Positions 18,548 to 26,110 of a stretch of 37,387 nt of DNA are shown piece by piece. The notes beneath the pieces were generated by a model. The model saw only the letters and a list, made by a program, of their open reading frames with translations. It did no database searches and was not told where the DNA came from. Position numbers and translations under genes: made by a program. How positions within the stretch are numbered: position 1 is the stretch's first letter; the number at the start of each line of letters is the position of its first letter. Origin of the DNA: Spirochaetaceae bacterium (GTDB lineage Bacteria; Spirochaetota; Spirochaetia; Treponematales; Breznakiellaceae); contig JAITJI010000051.1 in assembly GCA_031279015.1 (NCBI GenBank), positions 1 through 37,387 of the forward strand. The letters run 5' to 3'.

Positions 18548-19327
18548 TTATTCGGGTAAACGGAAAAAACTGATATGGGTGGGCTGTGAATAGATCGCCG
18601 TATAATTGGGATCGGTCCCGGTAACCACGATATACATGGAAACATAGGCATAGCGGGGTCCGCTGATTCCCGTTTTATTAACCACATCCGCGTTAATCTT
18701 GGTATTTATATTTTCGTCACGGTTTAATTCAGCGGTGTTTCTGAAATACCGCTCCTGCGGCGCGGGCTCAAAGGCGCCATCCCCGTTGGAACGGTACAGC
18801 GGATAACTCGTTTCATTTACAATTATTACGGGAAGGGCTCCGGGGGCCGGTGAAAAATCAATCGTCACGGAATTGTCCATCAGCCAGTTGTTCCCGTCTA
18901 TGTTCAACATGGATTTTGATAATACATTGTCAAGTTCCGCGTCGAATACGTTGAGGGCATAATAGTTTCTATTCTTGAAGATTGTGGAAAGGGATGTGGA
19001 AATTGTAGTATCACTGTTGGTATAGGGTTCAAGGGCGGAATAATCGGAGGCCAGGGCGGAGTTAATGGTACCCAGGTTTCCGATGGCTATTGCTGCGGAT
19101 TCGGCAATATCGCTGATATAGATACGGTAGTAAATAGTAAAGCGGGTAAAATAATAATAGGCGTCCAGATCAATATTGGGCAGGTTAAAGGTGGCCATGG
19201 TATTCAGGGTTTTATTGATATTCCCCGCGGGAACCGGGTACAGGTAAAGATAATCCTCCATCCCGCAGGAAACAAAGAGGAAAGACAGCAAAAGGGACAA
19301 TATTCCGTATTTAATCCGCGTCAACAT
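18548..19327 (-). CDS. putative outer-surface or periplasmic lipoprotein, unknown function
   Basis: A 259-residue protein with a lipoprotein signal: basic start, hydrophobic ILSLLLSFLFVSC and a lipobox Cys at C21. The mature part is rich in Tyr, Asn, Thr and Asp, without other cysteines, and looks secreted (FNLPNIDLDAYYYFTRFTIY). I do not recognise a domain. A YVSMYIVVTGTDPNYTAIY segment near the end may be the last strand of a beta-sandwich. It is the last gene of the minus-strand operon, 39 bases after the TPR gene. A weak AGAG precedes ATG 19327. The lipoprotein call is well supported, the role unknown. Confidence 0.8.
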   Translation of the reverse strand: MLTRIKYGILSLLLSFLFVSCGMEDYLYLYPVPAGNINKTLNTMATFNLPNIDLDAYYYFTRFTIYYRIYISDIAESAAIAIGNLGTINSALASDYSALEPYTNSDTTISTSLSTIFKNRNYYALNVFDAELDNVLSKSMLNIDGNNWLMDNSVTIDFSPAPGALPVIIVNETSYPLYRSNGDGAFEPAPQERYFRNTAELNRDENINTKINADVVNKTGISGPRYAYVSMYIVVTGTDPNYTAIYSQPTHISFFRLPE

Positions 19328-19366
19328 GGGTATCTCTTTGCAAAGGGCACAGCCCCCTCCCCCGCT

Positions 19367-20053
19367 CTAGGTGTTGCCGTTAAGGGCAATGATGCGGCTG
19401 TTCGCAAGGTTTACCCACACCGTTTCAGAGGACCATTTTTCCATCAGCGCCCGGTAGGCCTCAAGGGCAGCCTCCCGGTTCTGCTGTTCTTCCTGAAGCC
19501 GGCCTATGGCAAACTGGGCCCTGGGAGCATGGGGAAAATCATCCGCCAGGGCAAGGCTTTTGCCGTAATGGGTAATGGCGGCTTCGATGTTGCCCTGTTC
19601 CTCCGCCGCCACCCCCGCATTAAAGGATGCCACCGCCATGAGATAGGTTTTTTTACCCTTTTCGGCCGCAAGGGTCCAGTTCCGCTCGGCCTCCGCCCAG
19701 TTTTTTCTGTCCATGTGAATTGACGCGATCAGGGCATAGGACCGGGCGCCGGAGAAGGCGGCGGTCTTTTGGGCAAAGGCGGAAAGCTCCTCCAGTAACG
19801 CGGCAACCTCTTCCTCCTTTGCGCTTTCGTTTATATCAAAACGCAGGACTTCATACCGGTCGTTAAAGGCTTCAACGGCGCTCAAGGCCCTGGTCCTAAT
19901 CCGATCCTGTACACTCAAAACCACAACAAAACCGGCAACAATAAGGATGAGCGCGCCGGTAATCATAAAGATGAGCCTGCGGTTCTTCTGGATAAAATAA
20001 GCAAGATTTTCAGTAAATTTTCCGCCTTCTATTTTTTCATCCGTCATTGCCAT
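19367..20053 (-). CDS. membrane-anchored TPR protein (YfgM-like layout)
   Basis: The 228-residue protein has a cytoplasmic N-terminus, one membrane segment (about 27-47) and TPR repeats such as ARSYALIASIHMDRKNWAEA, ASFNAGVAAEEQGNIEAAIT and APRAQFAIGRLQEEQQNREA. The layout resembles YfgM-type ancillary translocon proteins with a periplasmic TPR domain; that is similarity of architecture only. AAGGAG lies 8 bases before ATG 20053, and the gene starts 5 bases after the sigma-54 activator, so it is cotranscribed. No catalytic motif is visible. Confidence 0.75.
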   Translation of the reverse strand: MAMTDEKIEGGKFTENLAYFIQKNRRLIFMITGALILIVAGFVVVLSVQDRIRTRALSAVEAFNDRYEVLRFDINESAKEEEVAALLEELSAFAQKTAAFSGARSYALIASIHMDRKNWAEAERNWTLAAEKGKKTYLMAVASFNAGVAAEEQGNIEAAITHYGKSLALADDFPHAPRAQFAIGRLQEEQQNREAALEAYRALMEKWSSETVWVNLANSRIIALNGNT

Positions 20054-20058
20054 ATCTG

Positions 20059-21576
20059 TTACTCCTTGGGATTTGTTATGTCTAATTCTCTCAACAACCT
20101 GGACAGGTATGTTCTCTGTATATCCAGCACTTTAGCCGTCTCGGTCTGATTCCACTTATTTTCTTCCAGAACCTTTTTTATAAAGTGGGCCTTAAAAATA
20201 TTCATCGCCCTTTTTAAGTTACGGCTTCCTAATTCCTCTTCCGGGGAGGAGACGCCGTTCTGTTTCAAAAAGAGATCCTCCGGCTGTATCCGGTGATTCT
20301 GGCCGATGACACAGGCTCGTTCAACGCAGTTTTCCAGTTCCCTGACATTACCGGGCCATGAATAGGATAACAACGCCTCCATGGCCTGATCCGAAAAACC
20401 TTCAAACTGTTTGTTTACCTTCCGCATACACTTTTTCAGGAAAAAAGCCGCCAGCTCCGGTATGTCTTCCGGCCGCTGCCGCAAGGGGGGGATATACACG
20501 GGGAGTACATTAAGCCGGTAGTACAGATCGTTTCTGAATGCGCCCCGTTCAACCATGTTTTCTATGTTTTTATTGGTCGCCGCCAGGATCCGTACATCTA
20601 CAGTGACCGAAACATCGGAGCCGACCTTTTCAAAGGTCTTCTGCTGAATTACCCGCAGGAGTTTTGCCTGCAGGGCCAGGGAAAGATCCCCAATTTCATC
20701 CAGAAAAATGGTTCCCCCATCGGCAGCCTCAAAGCGGCCCCGGCGGGTCGCAAGCGCGCTGGTAAAGGCCCCTTTCACATGTCCAAAGAGTTCACTTTCC
20801 AGGAGCCCTTCGGGAAGGGCCGCACAGTTTACCCGGACAAAGGGAGCCTGACTGCGGGGGCTGCGGAGGTGTATCTGTTCTGCAAAGAGCTCCTTCCCTA
20901 CTCCGCTTTCGCCGGTTATCAGGACCGAAGAATCGGTTTTCGCAAGCCGGTCAATTAACTCCAGCTTTTCAAGCATCAGGGAACTCTTGGCGATCAGGGT
21001 ATGGTAACCCTGATCAACCGTAAGCTGTTCCTGTAACAGTTGAATCTCATCCCGGGCCCTTTCAAAGCTCCGGACATTCTGGATGGTCAGCGCGGCCTGG
21101 TTGGCAAATATCTCAAGCCACTCCAGATCATCCTGGGAAAAATACCTTTTGTTTTTTTTATTGATAAGTTCAATAACCCCAAGACATTCATCCTTGATCC
21201 GCATGGGAACGGCTATCATGGTCTCAACGGGGTACCCTATCTCCCGGGAGATGGCGGTGAGATGCCGTTTGTCATTTTCCACATCGTTAACGATGATGGA
21301 TTTGTTGTGCAGGGCCACCCAGCCGGCAATTCCCTCTCCCGATTTGATGATATACTTCTTGACCTCTACCCCCTTTATGCCCAGGGCAAGCTCAAAGTAA
21401 AGTTCCCCGTTTTTCCTGTTAACCAGGAGCAGGCTTGAGGCTTCCCCCTCGCAGAGCCGGGTTGCGGAATCCAGAATCCGGGTAAGCAGTTCCCGGACAT
21501 CCGTATAATTTGAATTTATAAGGGCATTGATCTCTATAAGGGTATTAAACTTTTTGACGTCAATGGTTGACAGCAT
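20059..21576 (-). CDS. GAF-AAA+-Fis sigma-54 dependent activator with GAFTSA loop
   Basis: A bacterial enhancer-binding protein of 505 residues. Residues about 20-170 form a GAF sensor domain (EASSLLLVNRKNGELYFELA, GEGIAGWVALHNKSIIVNDV). The AAA+ domain has Walker A TGESGVGKE (221-229), Walker B GGTIFLDEIGD (287-297) and RNDLYYRLNVLPV (348-360). The C-terminal Fis-type helix-turn-helix is NQTETAKVLDIQRTYLSRLL (476-495). There is no receiver domain, so control is likely by ligand, redox or partner binding at GAF. The sigma-54 contacting loop is GAFTSA (269-274) instead of GAFTGA. It starts 11 bases after cmk-rpsA with no Shine-Dalgarno. Its target promoters are unknown. Confidence 0.92.
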   Translation of the reverse strand: MLSTIDVKKFNTLIEINALINSNYTDVRELLTRILDSATRLCEGEASSLLLVNRKNGELYFELALGIKGVEVKKYIIKSGEGIAGWVALHNKSIIVNDVENDKRHLTAISREIGYPVETMIAVPMRIKDECLGVIELINKKNKRYFSQDDLEWLEIFANQAALTIQNVRSFERARDEIQLLQEQLTVDQGYHTLIAKSSLMLEKLELIDRLAKTDSSVLITGESGVGKELFAEQIHLRSPRSQAPFVRVNCAALPEGLLESELFGHVKGAFTSALATRRGRFEAADGGTIFLDEIGDLSLALQAKLLRVIQQKTFEKVGSDVSVTVDVRILAATNKNIENMVERGAFRNDLYYRLNVLPVYIPPLRQRPEDIPELAAFFLKKCMRKVNKQFEGFSDQAMEALLSYSWPGNVRELENCVERACVIGQNHRIQPEDLFLKQNGVSSPEEELGSRNLKRAMNIFKAHFIKKVLEENKWNQTETAKVLDIQRTYLSRLLRELDITNPKE

Positions 21577-21587
21577 AGAAACGCAGT

Positions 21588-23999
21588 CTATTGATTATTA
21601 CCCTTAGACTTTAAAAAATCTCCCAGGGTAAAGGTGGAACCATCGGATTCCTCCGCCGCCATATAACGGGAAATTTCATCCCGCTGTACCTTCTTTTGAT
21701 AATCCCGGATGGAAAAAGCAACCTTCTGTTTATCGCTTTGCAGTTCCAGGACTACCGCCTTTATCTTATCCCCCACCTTATATTTTTTAAGGGCCGTATC
21801 GGGATCCTCATCCCGGTTTTCCGGAAGGTTTGACTTGTGGATAAGCCCCTCAATTCCGCCGGGCACCCGCATAAAGAGACCGAAATCGGTTATGGACGCA
21901 ATCTCCCCTTCCACCAGGGTACCGGGCTTGTAGGTTTCGCCAAAACTCTTCCAAGGATCCTCGGAGAGCTGCTTTATGCCCAGGCGGATGTTCCGGCCCT
22001 CGGGTTCAAGTCCGATCACCATGACCTCCGTTTCCTGTCCAACCTGCAGTTCACTTCCCGGATGTTTCACCTTTTTGGTCCAGGATATGTCATCCCCGTG
22101 CAGGAATCCCTCGATCCCTTCCTCCAGTTCAATGTAAGCGCCCGCGTTGGTTAGCTTGCTTACCTTCCGGGTCAAGCGGGTCCCTATGGGGTATTTCTCC
22201 CCAATATTGCTCCAGGGATTGGTGGTAACCTGTTTAAGCCCCAGGGACACCCTCCCCGCCTGCAGATCGTACCCCAGGATCATGCACTGGGTTTCATCGC
22301 CAATGGATACAACCTCGCCCGGTTTCTGGACCTTCTTTACCCAGGAAAACTCGGAGATATGGGCCAATCCTTCGATACCCTCTTCCAGCTCAATGAAAGC
22401 CCCAAATTCGGTGAGTTTGGTAACCCTGCCTTTGACAATGTCGTTGACATGGTATTTGTCCTCAAAGTGGACCCAGGGATCATCGGTAAAATGCTTCAGG
22501 GACAGGTTGATGCGTTTCTCTACCGGATCAATCCGGATAACCTTGAGACGTATCTGCTGCCCCTTTTTCACAAAATCCTTAGGACGGGTAACATGGCCCC
22601 AGCTCATGTCGTTGATGTGGAGGAGTCCGTCAAAGCCCCCCAGGTCTATAAAAGCCCCAAAGGAGGTAAAGCTCTTTACCGTTCCCGTTACTTCATCCCC
22701 AATGTGGATATTCTCAAAGAAATTCACCCTTTTTTGCTCAATTTCCTCTTCAAGCCACTTTCTACGGTTGACCACGATATTCACTTTTCCGTCCGAATAG
22801 AGGCGTTCTACATAAAGGAAAGTCTTGAGCCCCAGCAATTTTTCCGGCTTGTCAACCTTTTGCGCATCCGCTTGGCTTATGGGGAGAAAAGCATGAACCT
22901 GTGCTCCCAGGTTCACATCGTAACCGCCCTTAACCAGCTTTTCGATGGTCCCCTCCACCGCGCCATGGTCCTGGAAGGCCTGCCGCAGATTCTTCCAGAA
23001 GAGTTTTACATCGGCCTTCTGCTTGGAGACGATAACTTCCCCGTGCTTGTTCTCCTTTGCCACGAGGATAACCGATACGACATCGCCCTCTTTGGGAATT
23101 TCCGCAAACTCCGCAATCGGAATCTTCCCTTCGGACTTATAGCCGATATTAATAAATACCTGATCCGGCGTTACCTGAATAACGCAACCGTCAACCAGCT
23201 GTCCCTCTTCCAGTTGTTCAAGAGACTTAAGATACTCTTCCTGTAATTGTGTCTGGATGTTTTCTGCGGAATTTGCGGATTCCTTTGGTTCGCCTGTTTT
23301 AAGCCCATCCGTATCATCTACCGGACCTGTGCCCGATTCCACTTCCATCTGCCCCATGGTTGATCCTTCTATCTGTATTTTCTCTACTAATTTCTCATAA
23401 ACTTGGCTTATGGTCAAGTCCGATGTATCCAAATAGACTACACCGGGCCCTATTTTCAGGCTTCCCTCTTCCTTGTTCCGGTCAATCTCATCCCGTTCCA
23501 GGATGGACCGCAGGATCTCCTCCTGGCTGAGCAACGATACCCCTTCGTCATGCCGGCGTTTTGCCCGGGCTTCCGCCGAGGCATCCAGGTAAAAACGGTA
23601 TTCCGCACCGGGAAAAACCACCGTGGTCATATCCCGCCCCTCCGCCACTACCCGGACATCCCGGGCCAGATCCCGCACAATATCGTTTACGATGTGACGG
23701 ATGGGGACAATGGCAGAAAGGGGGGCAGTATACCGGTCGATCTCATCGGTGTGGAGCAGGGGAACCACGTTTTCCCCGTTCAGATAAACATCCCCGTTTT
23801 TATATTCAATCCGGATGGTTTTGGCCGCTTCCGTAGCTTTTTCCCCATCCCTTGGATCGATCCCCGCCCTGAGGCAGCCAAGGGTAATGGCCCGGTAGAT
23901 ATTCCCCGAATTCACATAGGTAAAACCAAACCGTACCGCCAGTAACTTTGCGATGGTACTCTTTCCGGATCCAGCCGGTCCGTCGATTGCGATAACCAT
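21588..23999 (-). CDS. cmk-rpsA: cytidylate kinase fused to 30S ribosomal protein S1
   Basis: One 803-residue frame encodes two essential proteins. Residues 1-212 are cytidylate kinase, which phosphorylates CMP and dCMP: P-loop IDGPAGSGKST, VAEGRDMTTVVFP and RAKRRHDEG. Residues 213-260 are an acidic linker. Residues about 265-800 carry six S1 RNA-binding repeats (for example VKSFTSFGAFIDLGGFDGLL and VTKLTEFGAFIELEEGIEGL), matching full-length S1. As I recall, fused Cmk-S1 is also annotated in other Treponema. The ATG directly follows the rluB TAA, with GGAGG 8 bases upstream. A second Shine-Dalgarno and ATG sit at the domain junction (23355-23368). Confidence 0.95.
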   Translation of the reverse strand: MVIAIDGPAGSGKSTIAKLLAVRFGFTYVNSGNIYRAITLGCLRAGIDPRDGEKATEAAKTIRIEYKNGDVYLNGENVVPLLHTDEIDRYTAPLSAIVPIRHIVNDIVRDLARDVRVVAEGRDMTTVVFPGAEYRFYLDASAEARAKRRHDEGVSLLSQEEILRSILERDEIDRNKEEGSLKIGPGVVYLDTSDLTISQVYEKLVEKIQIEGSTMGQMEVESGTGPVDDTDGLKTGEPKESANSAENIQTQLQEEYLKSLEQLEEGQLVDGCVIQVTPDQVFINIGYKSEGKIPIAEFAEIPKEGDVVSVILVAKENKHGEVIVSKQKADVKLFWKNLRQAFQDHGAVEGTIEKLVKGGYDVNLGAQVHAFLPISQADAQKVDKPEKLLGLKTFLYVERLYSDGKVNIVVNRRKWLEEEIEQKRVNFFENIHIGDEVTGTVKSFTSFGAFIDLGGFDGLLHINDMSWGHVTRPKDFVKKGQQIRLKVIRIDPVEKRINLSLKHFTDDPWVHFEDKYHVNDIVKGRVTKLTEFGAFIELEEGIEGLAHISEFSWVKKVQKPGEVVSIGDETQCMILGYDLQAGRVSLGLKQVTTNPWSNIGEKYPIGTRLTRKVSKLTNAGAYIELEEGIEGFLHGDDISWTKKVKHPGSELQVGQETEVMVIGLEPEGRNIRLGIKQLSEDPWKSFGETYKPGTLVEGEIASITDFGLFMRVPGGIEGLIHKSNLPENRDEDPDTALKKYKVGDKIKAVVLELQSDKQKVAFSIRDYQKKVQRDEISRYMAAEESDGSTFTLGDFLKSKGNNQ
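23355..23368 (-). promoter_or_regulatory. internal ribosome-binding site and ATG at the cmk/S1 junction
   Basis: On the minus strand AAGGA (23368-23364) is followed after 6 bases by an in-frame ATG (23357-23355), codon 215 of the fusion. Initiation here would give a free 589-residue S1 with all six repeats. Confidence 0.5.
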
Positions 24000-24743
24000 T
24001 TACATTTCCTCCTTGCAGGTCCTCAGGATGCCCAACTCTTCAACGGTGAGGGATCTTGATTCTCCTTCCCCTAATTCTCCAATAGACACCGGTCCAATCC
24101 GAATACGGTGCAGCCGGTTTGGATGGAGATGAAAATGGGAGAAAATCCGGCGAATCTCCCGGTTTTTCCCCTCAATCAATACGATCCGAAGGGTTTTCCG
24201 CCCGATTCGTTCTATTTTCCGGGCCTGATACAAGACGCCTTCAATGACGATCCCCCGGGTGAAGCTTTCCAGCACCGAATCGGGAACGGGACCGGCGGTT
24301 TCTACCAGGTACTCCTTCTCTATATTGGACCGGGGATGACTGACCCGGACGGCAAAATCGCCGTCATTGGTGAAGAGCAGAAGCCCGGAGGAACGGAAAT
24401 CCAGCCTGCCCACATTGTAGAGCCGCTCCGGAATATCCCCTGGCAGGAGGTCCCTTGCCAGAGGCCTCCCCTGGGGATCTGAGGCGCTGCAGATGAAGAG
24501 GGGCGGCTTGTGGAGGACGAGGTAACGGAGCCGGTTTTCCCTCTGTACCGGTTTTCCGTCCACCGTTACCCGATCCCCCGGAAGGACCTTTTCTCCCAGA
24601 ACCGTGACGATCCGGCCGTTTATCCCAACCCTGCCCGCAACAATGAGCTTTTCCGAGGCCCGCCGGGACGCCACCCCCCCATGGGCAAGGTATACCTGGA
24701 GCCGCAGCCCCTTTTCCGCATCGGCGGTAGAAACCCTGTTCAT
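24000..24743 (-). CDS. rluB: RluB/RsuA-family rRNA pseudouridine synthase
   Basis: The 247-residue enzyme converts a specific rRNA uridine to pseudouridine. An N-terminal S4 RNA-binding domain (LRLQVYLAHGGVASRRASEK) is followed by the catalytic domain, with the active-site Asp in NVGRLDFRSSGLLLFTNDGD and the conserved EGKNREIRRIFSHFHL. I call it RluB-like because scpB-rluB adjacency is common in bacteria; RsuA or RluE specificity cannot be excluded. I chose ATG 24743 over 24782, because AAGGA lies 5 bases before it and it begins just after the scpB stop. The longer form would overlap scpB by 38 bases. Confidence 0.9.
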   Translation of the reverse strand: MNRVSTADAEKGLRLQVYLAHGGVASRRASEKLIVAGRVGINGRIVTVLGEKVLPGDRVTVDGKPVQRENRLRYLVLHKPPLFICSASDPQGRPLARDLLPGDIPERLYNVGRLDFRSSGLLLFTNDGDFAVRVSHPRSNIEKEYLVETAGPVPDSVLESFTRGIVIEGVLYQARKIERIGRKTLRIVLIEGKNREIRRIFSHFHLHPNRLHRIRIGPVSIGELGEGESRSLTVEELGILRTCKEEM

Positions 24744-24744
24744 G

Positions 24745-25290
24745 CTATCCTTCCAGTTCAAAACGGTCTGTCTCACTTTCATTGAGTTTGGGAAGATCCG
24801 CTATGCTTTCAAGGCGGAAGAATTTAAGGAATTCCCGGGTGGTCCCGTACTGAATCGGTTTTCCCGGGGCATTCTTTTTTCCGGTTTCCCGGACAAGCCC
24901 CCTTTCCAGGAGGAGACGGATCATGGTATCCGCCTGAACCCCCCGGATCCCCTCAATTTCACCACGGGTAACCGGCTGGGAATAGGCGATTATCGCAAGG
25001 GTCTCCATGGCAGCCTTTGACAGTCTGACTTCATTTTTCCTGCCGTACCGTTCCTTGAGATTATCCCAGTATTCCTTTTTTGGGGAGATCAGGATGCCGC
25101 CGCCTATTCGGGACAACTCAAGCCCCGAATCCTCCCGGGCATACCGTTCCCCAAGCTTCGTCAGAGCTGCGCTCGCCACATCCCTTGAGAGGCCTGCTAT
25201 CCGGGCTATGGCGGCTTCATCCAGAGGGTCCGCTTCCAGGTACAGAATTGCCTCAACCAGGGCTATTTCTCTTTCCAAAGAAAACTCCAT
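24745..25290 (-). CDS. scpB: segregation and condensation protein ScpB
   Basis: ScpB is a winged-helix kite subunit that joins ScpA and SMC in the bacterial condensin complex. The 181-residue protein has the family layout: IALVEAILYLEADPLDEAAI, the first wing domain, and LSKAAMETLAIIAYSQPVTR with EIEGIRGVQADTMIRLLLER for the second. I chose ATG 25290 because it overlaps the scpA TAA (TAATG) and begins at the conserved MEFSLEREIALVEA. A longer frame from 25413 would run 124 bases into scpA and has no family sequence. Confidence 0.95.
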   Translation of the reverse strand: MEFSLEREIALVEAILYLEADPLDEAAIARIAGLSRDVASAALTKLGERYAREDSGLELSRIGGGILISPKKEYWDNLKERYGRKNEVRLSKAAMETLAIIAYSQPVTRGEIEGIRGVQADTMIRLLLERGLVRETGKKNAPGKPIQYGTTREFLKFFRLESIADLPKLNESETDRFELEG

Positions 25291-26030
25291 TACCGGGACT
25301 TCTCCGGGGTTCCATTTTGAAACCGGCGGAGCAGAATGTCCCCAAACATTCGATTCTGAAAAATAGTGATCATTCGGATTTTTACCGCCTCCAGTACCGC
25401 CAAAAAGGCGCATACGATATCCATGACGGAGCCCCGGACCACCAGATCGGTAAAATTACACTCCCCCCGGTTTTCCAGAAGTTCTGAAAGGAGGGTTATC
25501 TTTTCGTTGACCGATACCTCTTCGTAGAGATCGATAATCCGCTCATTTGATAGATTGGCCATCAGCCTGGTAAAGGCTTTCAGGAGGTCCCAGACATCCA
25601 GTTCTTCCCATAATTCCTCATCCGCAAATGGCAGGGGCCGTTCGAGCTTTTTCCGTTCGATCACCCATTCGGATTCCCGCTCCTTCTCCTCCATGAGTTC
25701 AGACAGCTTTTTGAATTTCTGATATTCTATCAGTTTTTCCACCAGTTCCTGGCGGGGATCCTCCAGATCATCGTCGGAAACCGGTTCAAGGGGGACGAGC
25801 ATCCGGGACTTTATATACAACAGGGTAGCCGCCAGGGAGTAAAATTCCGTCAGATCATCCAGGTCAAGTTCCGTGGCATAACTCAGGTATGACAGATACT
25901 GCTCGGTAATCTGGGCTATCGGAATATCATAAATATTAACTTCGTTTTTTTTTATTAAAAAAAGAAGTAGATCCAGGGGACCTTCAAATTCTTTTACCCT
26001 GAAACTATGGGCGGCATTCGGGGTATCCAT
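25290..26030 (-). CDS. scpA: segregation and condensation protein ScpA
   Basis: ScpA is the kleisin that bridges SMC heads. The 246-residue product starts with the hallmark FEGPLDLLLFLIKKNEVNIY and YDIPIAQITEQYLSYL. A central acidic linker follows (SDDDLEDPRQELVEKLIEYQ), then a C-terminal winged-helix ending VCAFLAVLEAVKIRMI. It is the first gene of the minus-strand operon. No Shine-Dalgarno lies at normal distance from the ATG; AGGAGG is 19 bases away and inside the promoter spacer. The predicted transcript may therefore be nearly leaderless (see promoter). Confidence 0.95.
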   Translation of the reverse strand: MDTPNAAHSFRVKEFEGPLDLLLFLIKKNEVNIYDIPIAQITEQYLSYLSYATELDLDDLTEFYSLAATLLYIKSRMLVPLEPVSDDDLEDPRQELVEKLIEYQKFKKLSELMEEKERESEWVIERKKLERPLPFADEELWEELDVWDLLKAFTRLMANLSNERIIDLYEEVSVNEKITLLSELLENRGECNFTDLVVRGSVMDIVCAFLAVLEAVKIRMITIFQNRMFGDILLRRFQNGTPEKSR

Positions 26031-26039
26031 GTATATGAT

Positions 26040-26069
26040 AGTATACTCCCCTCCTGCCTAAGTGTTCAA
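26040..26069 (-). promoter_or_regulatory. sigma-70 promoter for the scpA operon
   Basis: On the minus strand TTGAAC (26069-26064) and TATACT (26045-26040) are separated by 18 bases. Only 9 bases lie between the -10 and the scpA ATG at 26030, which predicts a leader of about 2-3 bases. Confidence 0.55.
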
Positions 26070-26073
26070 GGCC

Positions 26074-26095
26074 CCGGAACCCCCGGAGGTTCCGG
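26074..26095 (-). terminator. hairpin between recA and scpA
   Basis: CCGGAACC and GGTTCCGG form a perfect 8-bp stem with a 6-base loop, directly after the recA stop and before the scpA -35. No T tract follows on the minus strand, so it may stop RNA poorly or act as a 3' stabiliser. Confidence 0.35.
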
Positions 26096-26110
26096 AATTT
26101 TCGGCCCTCC

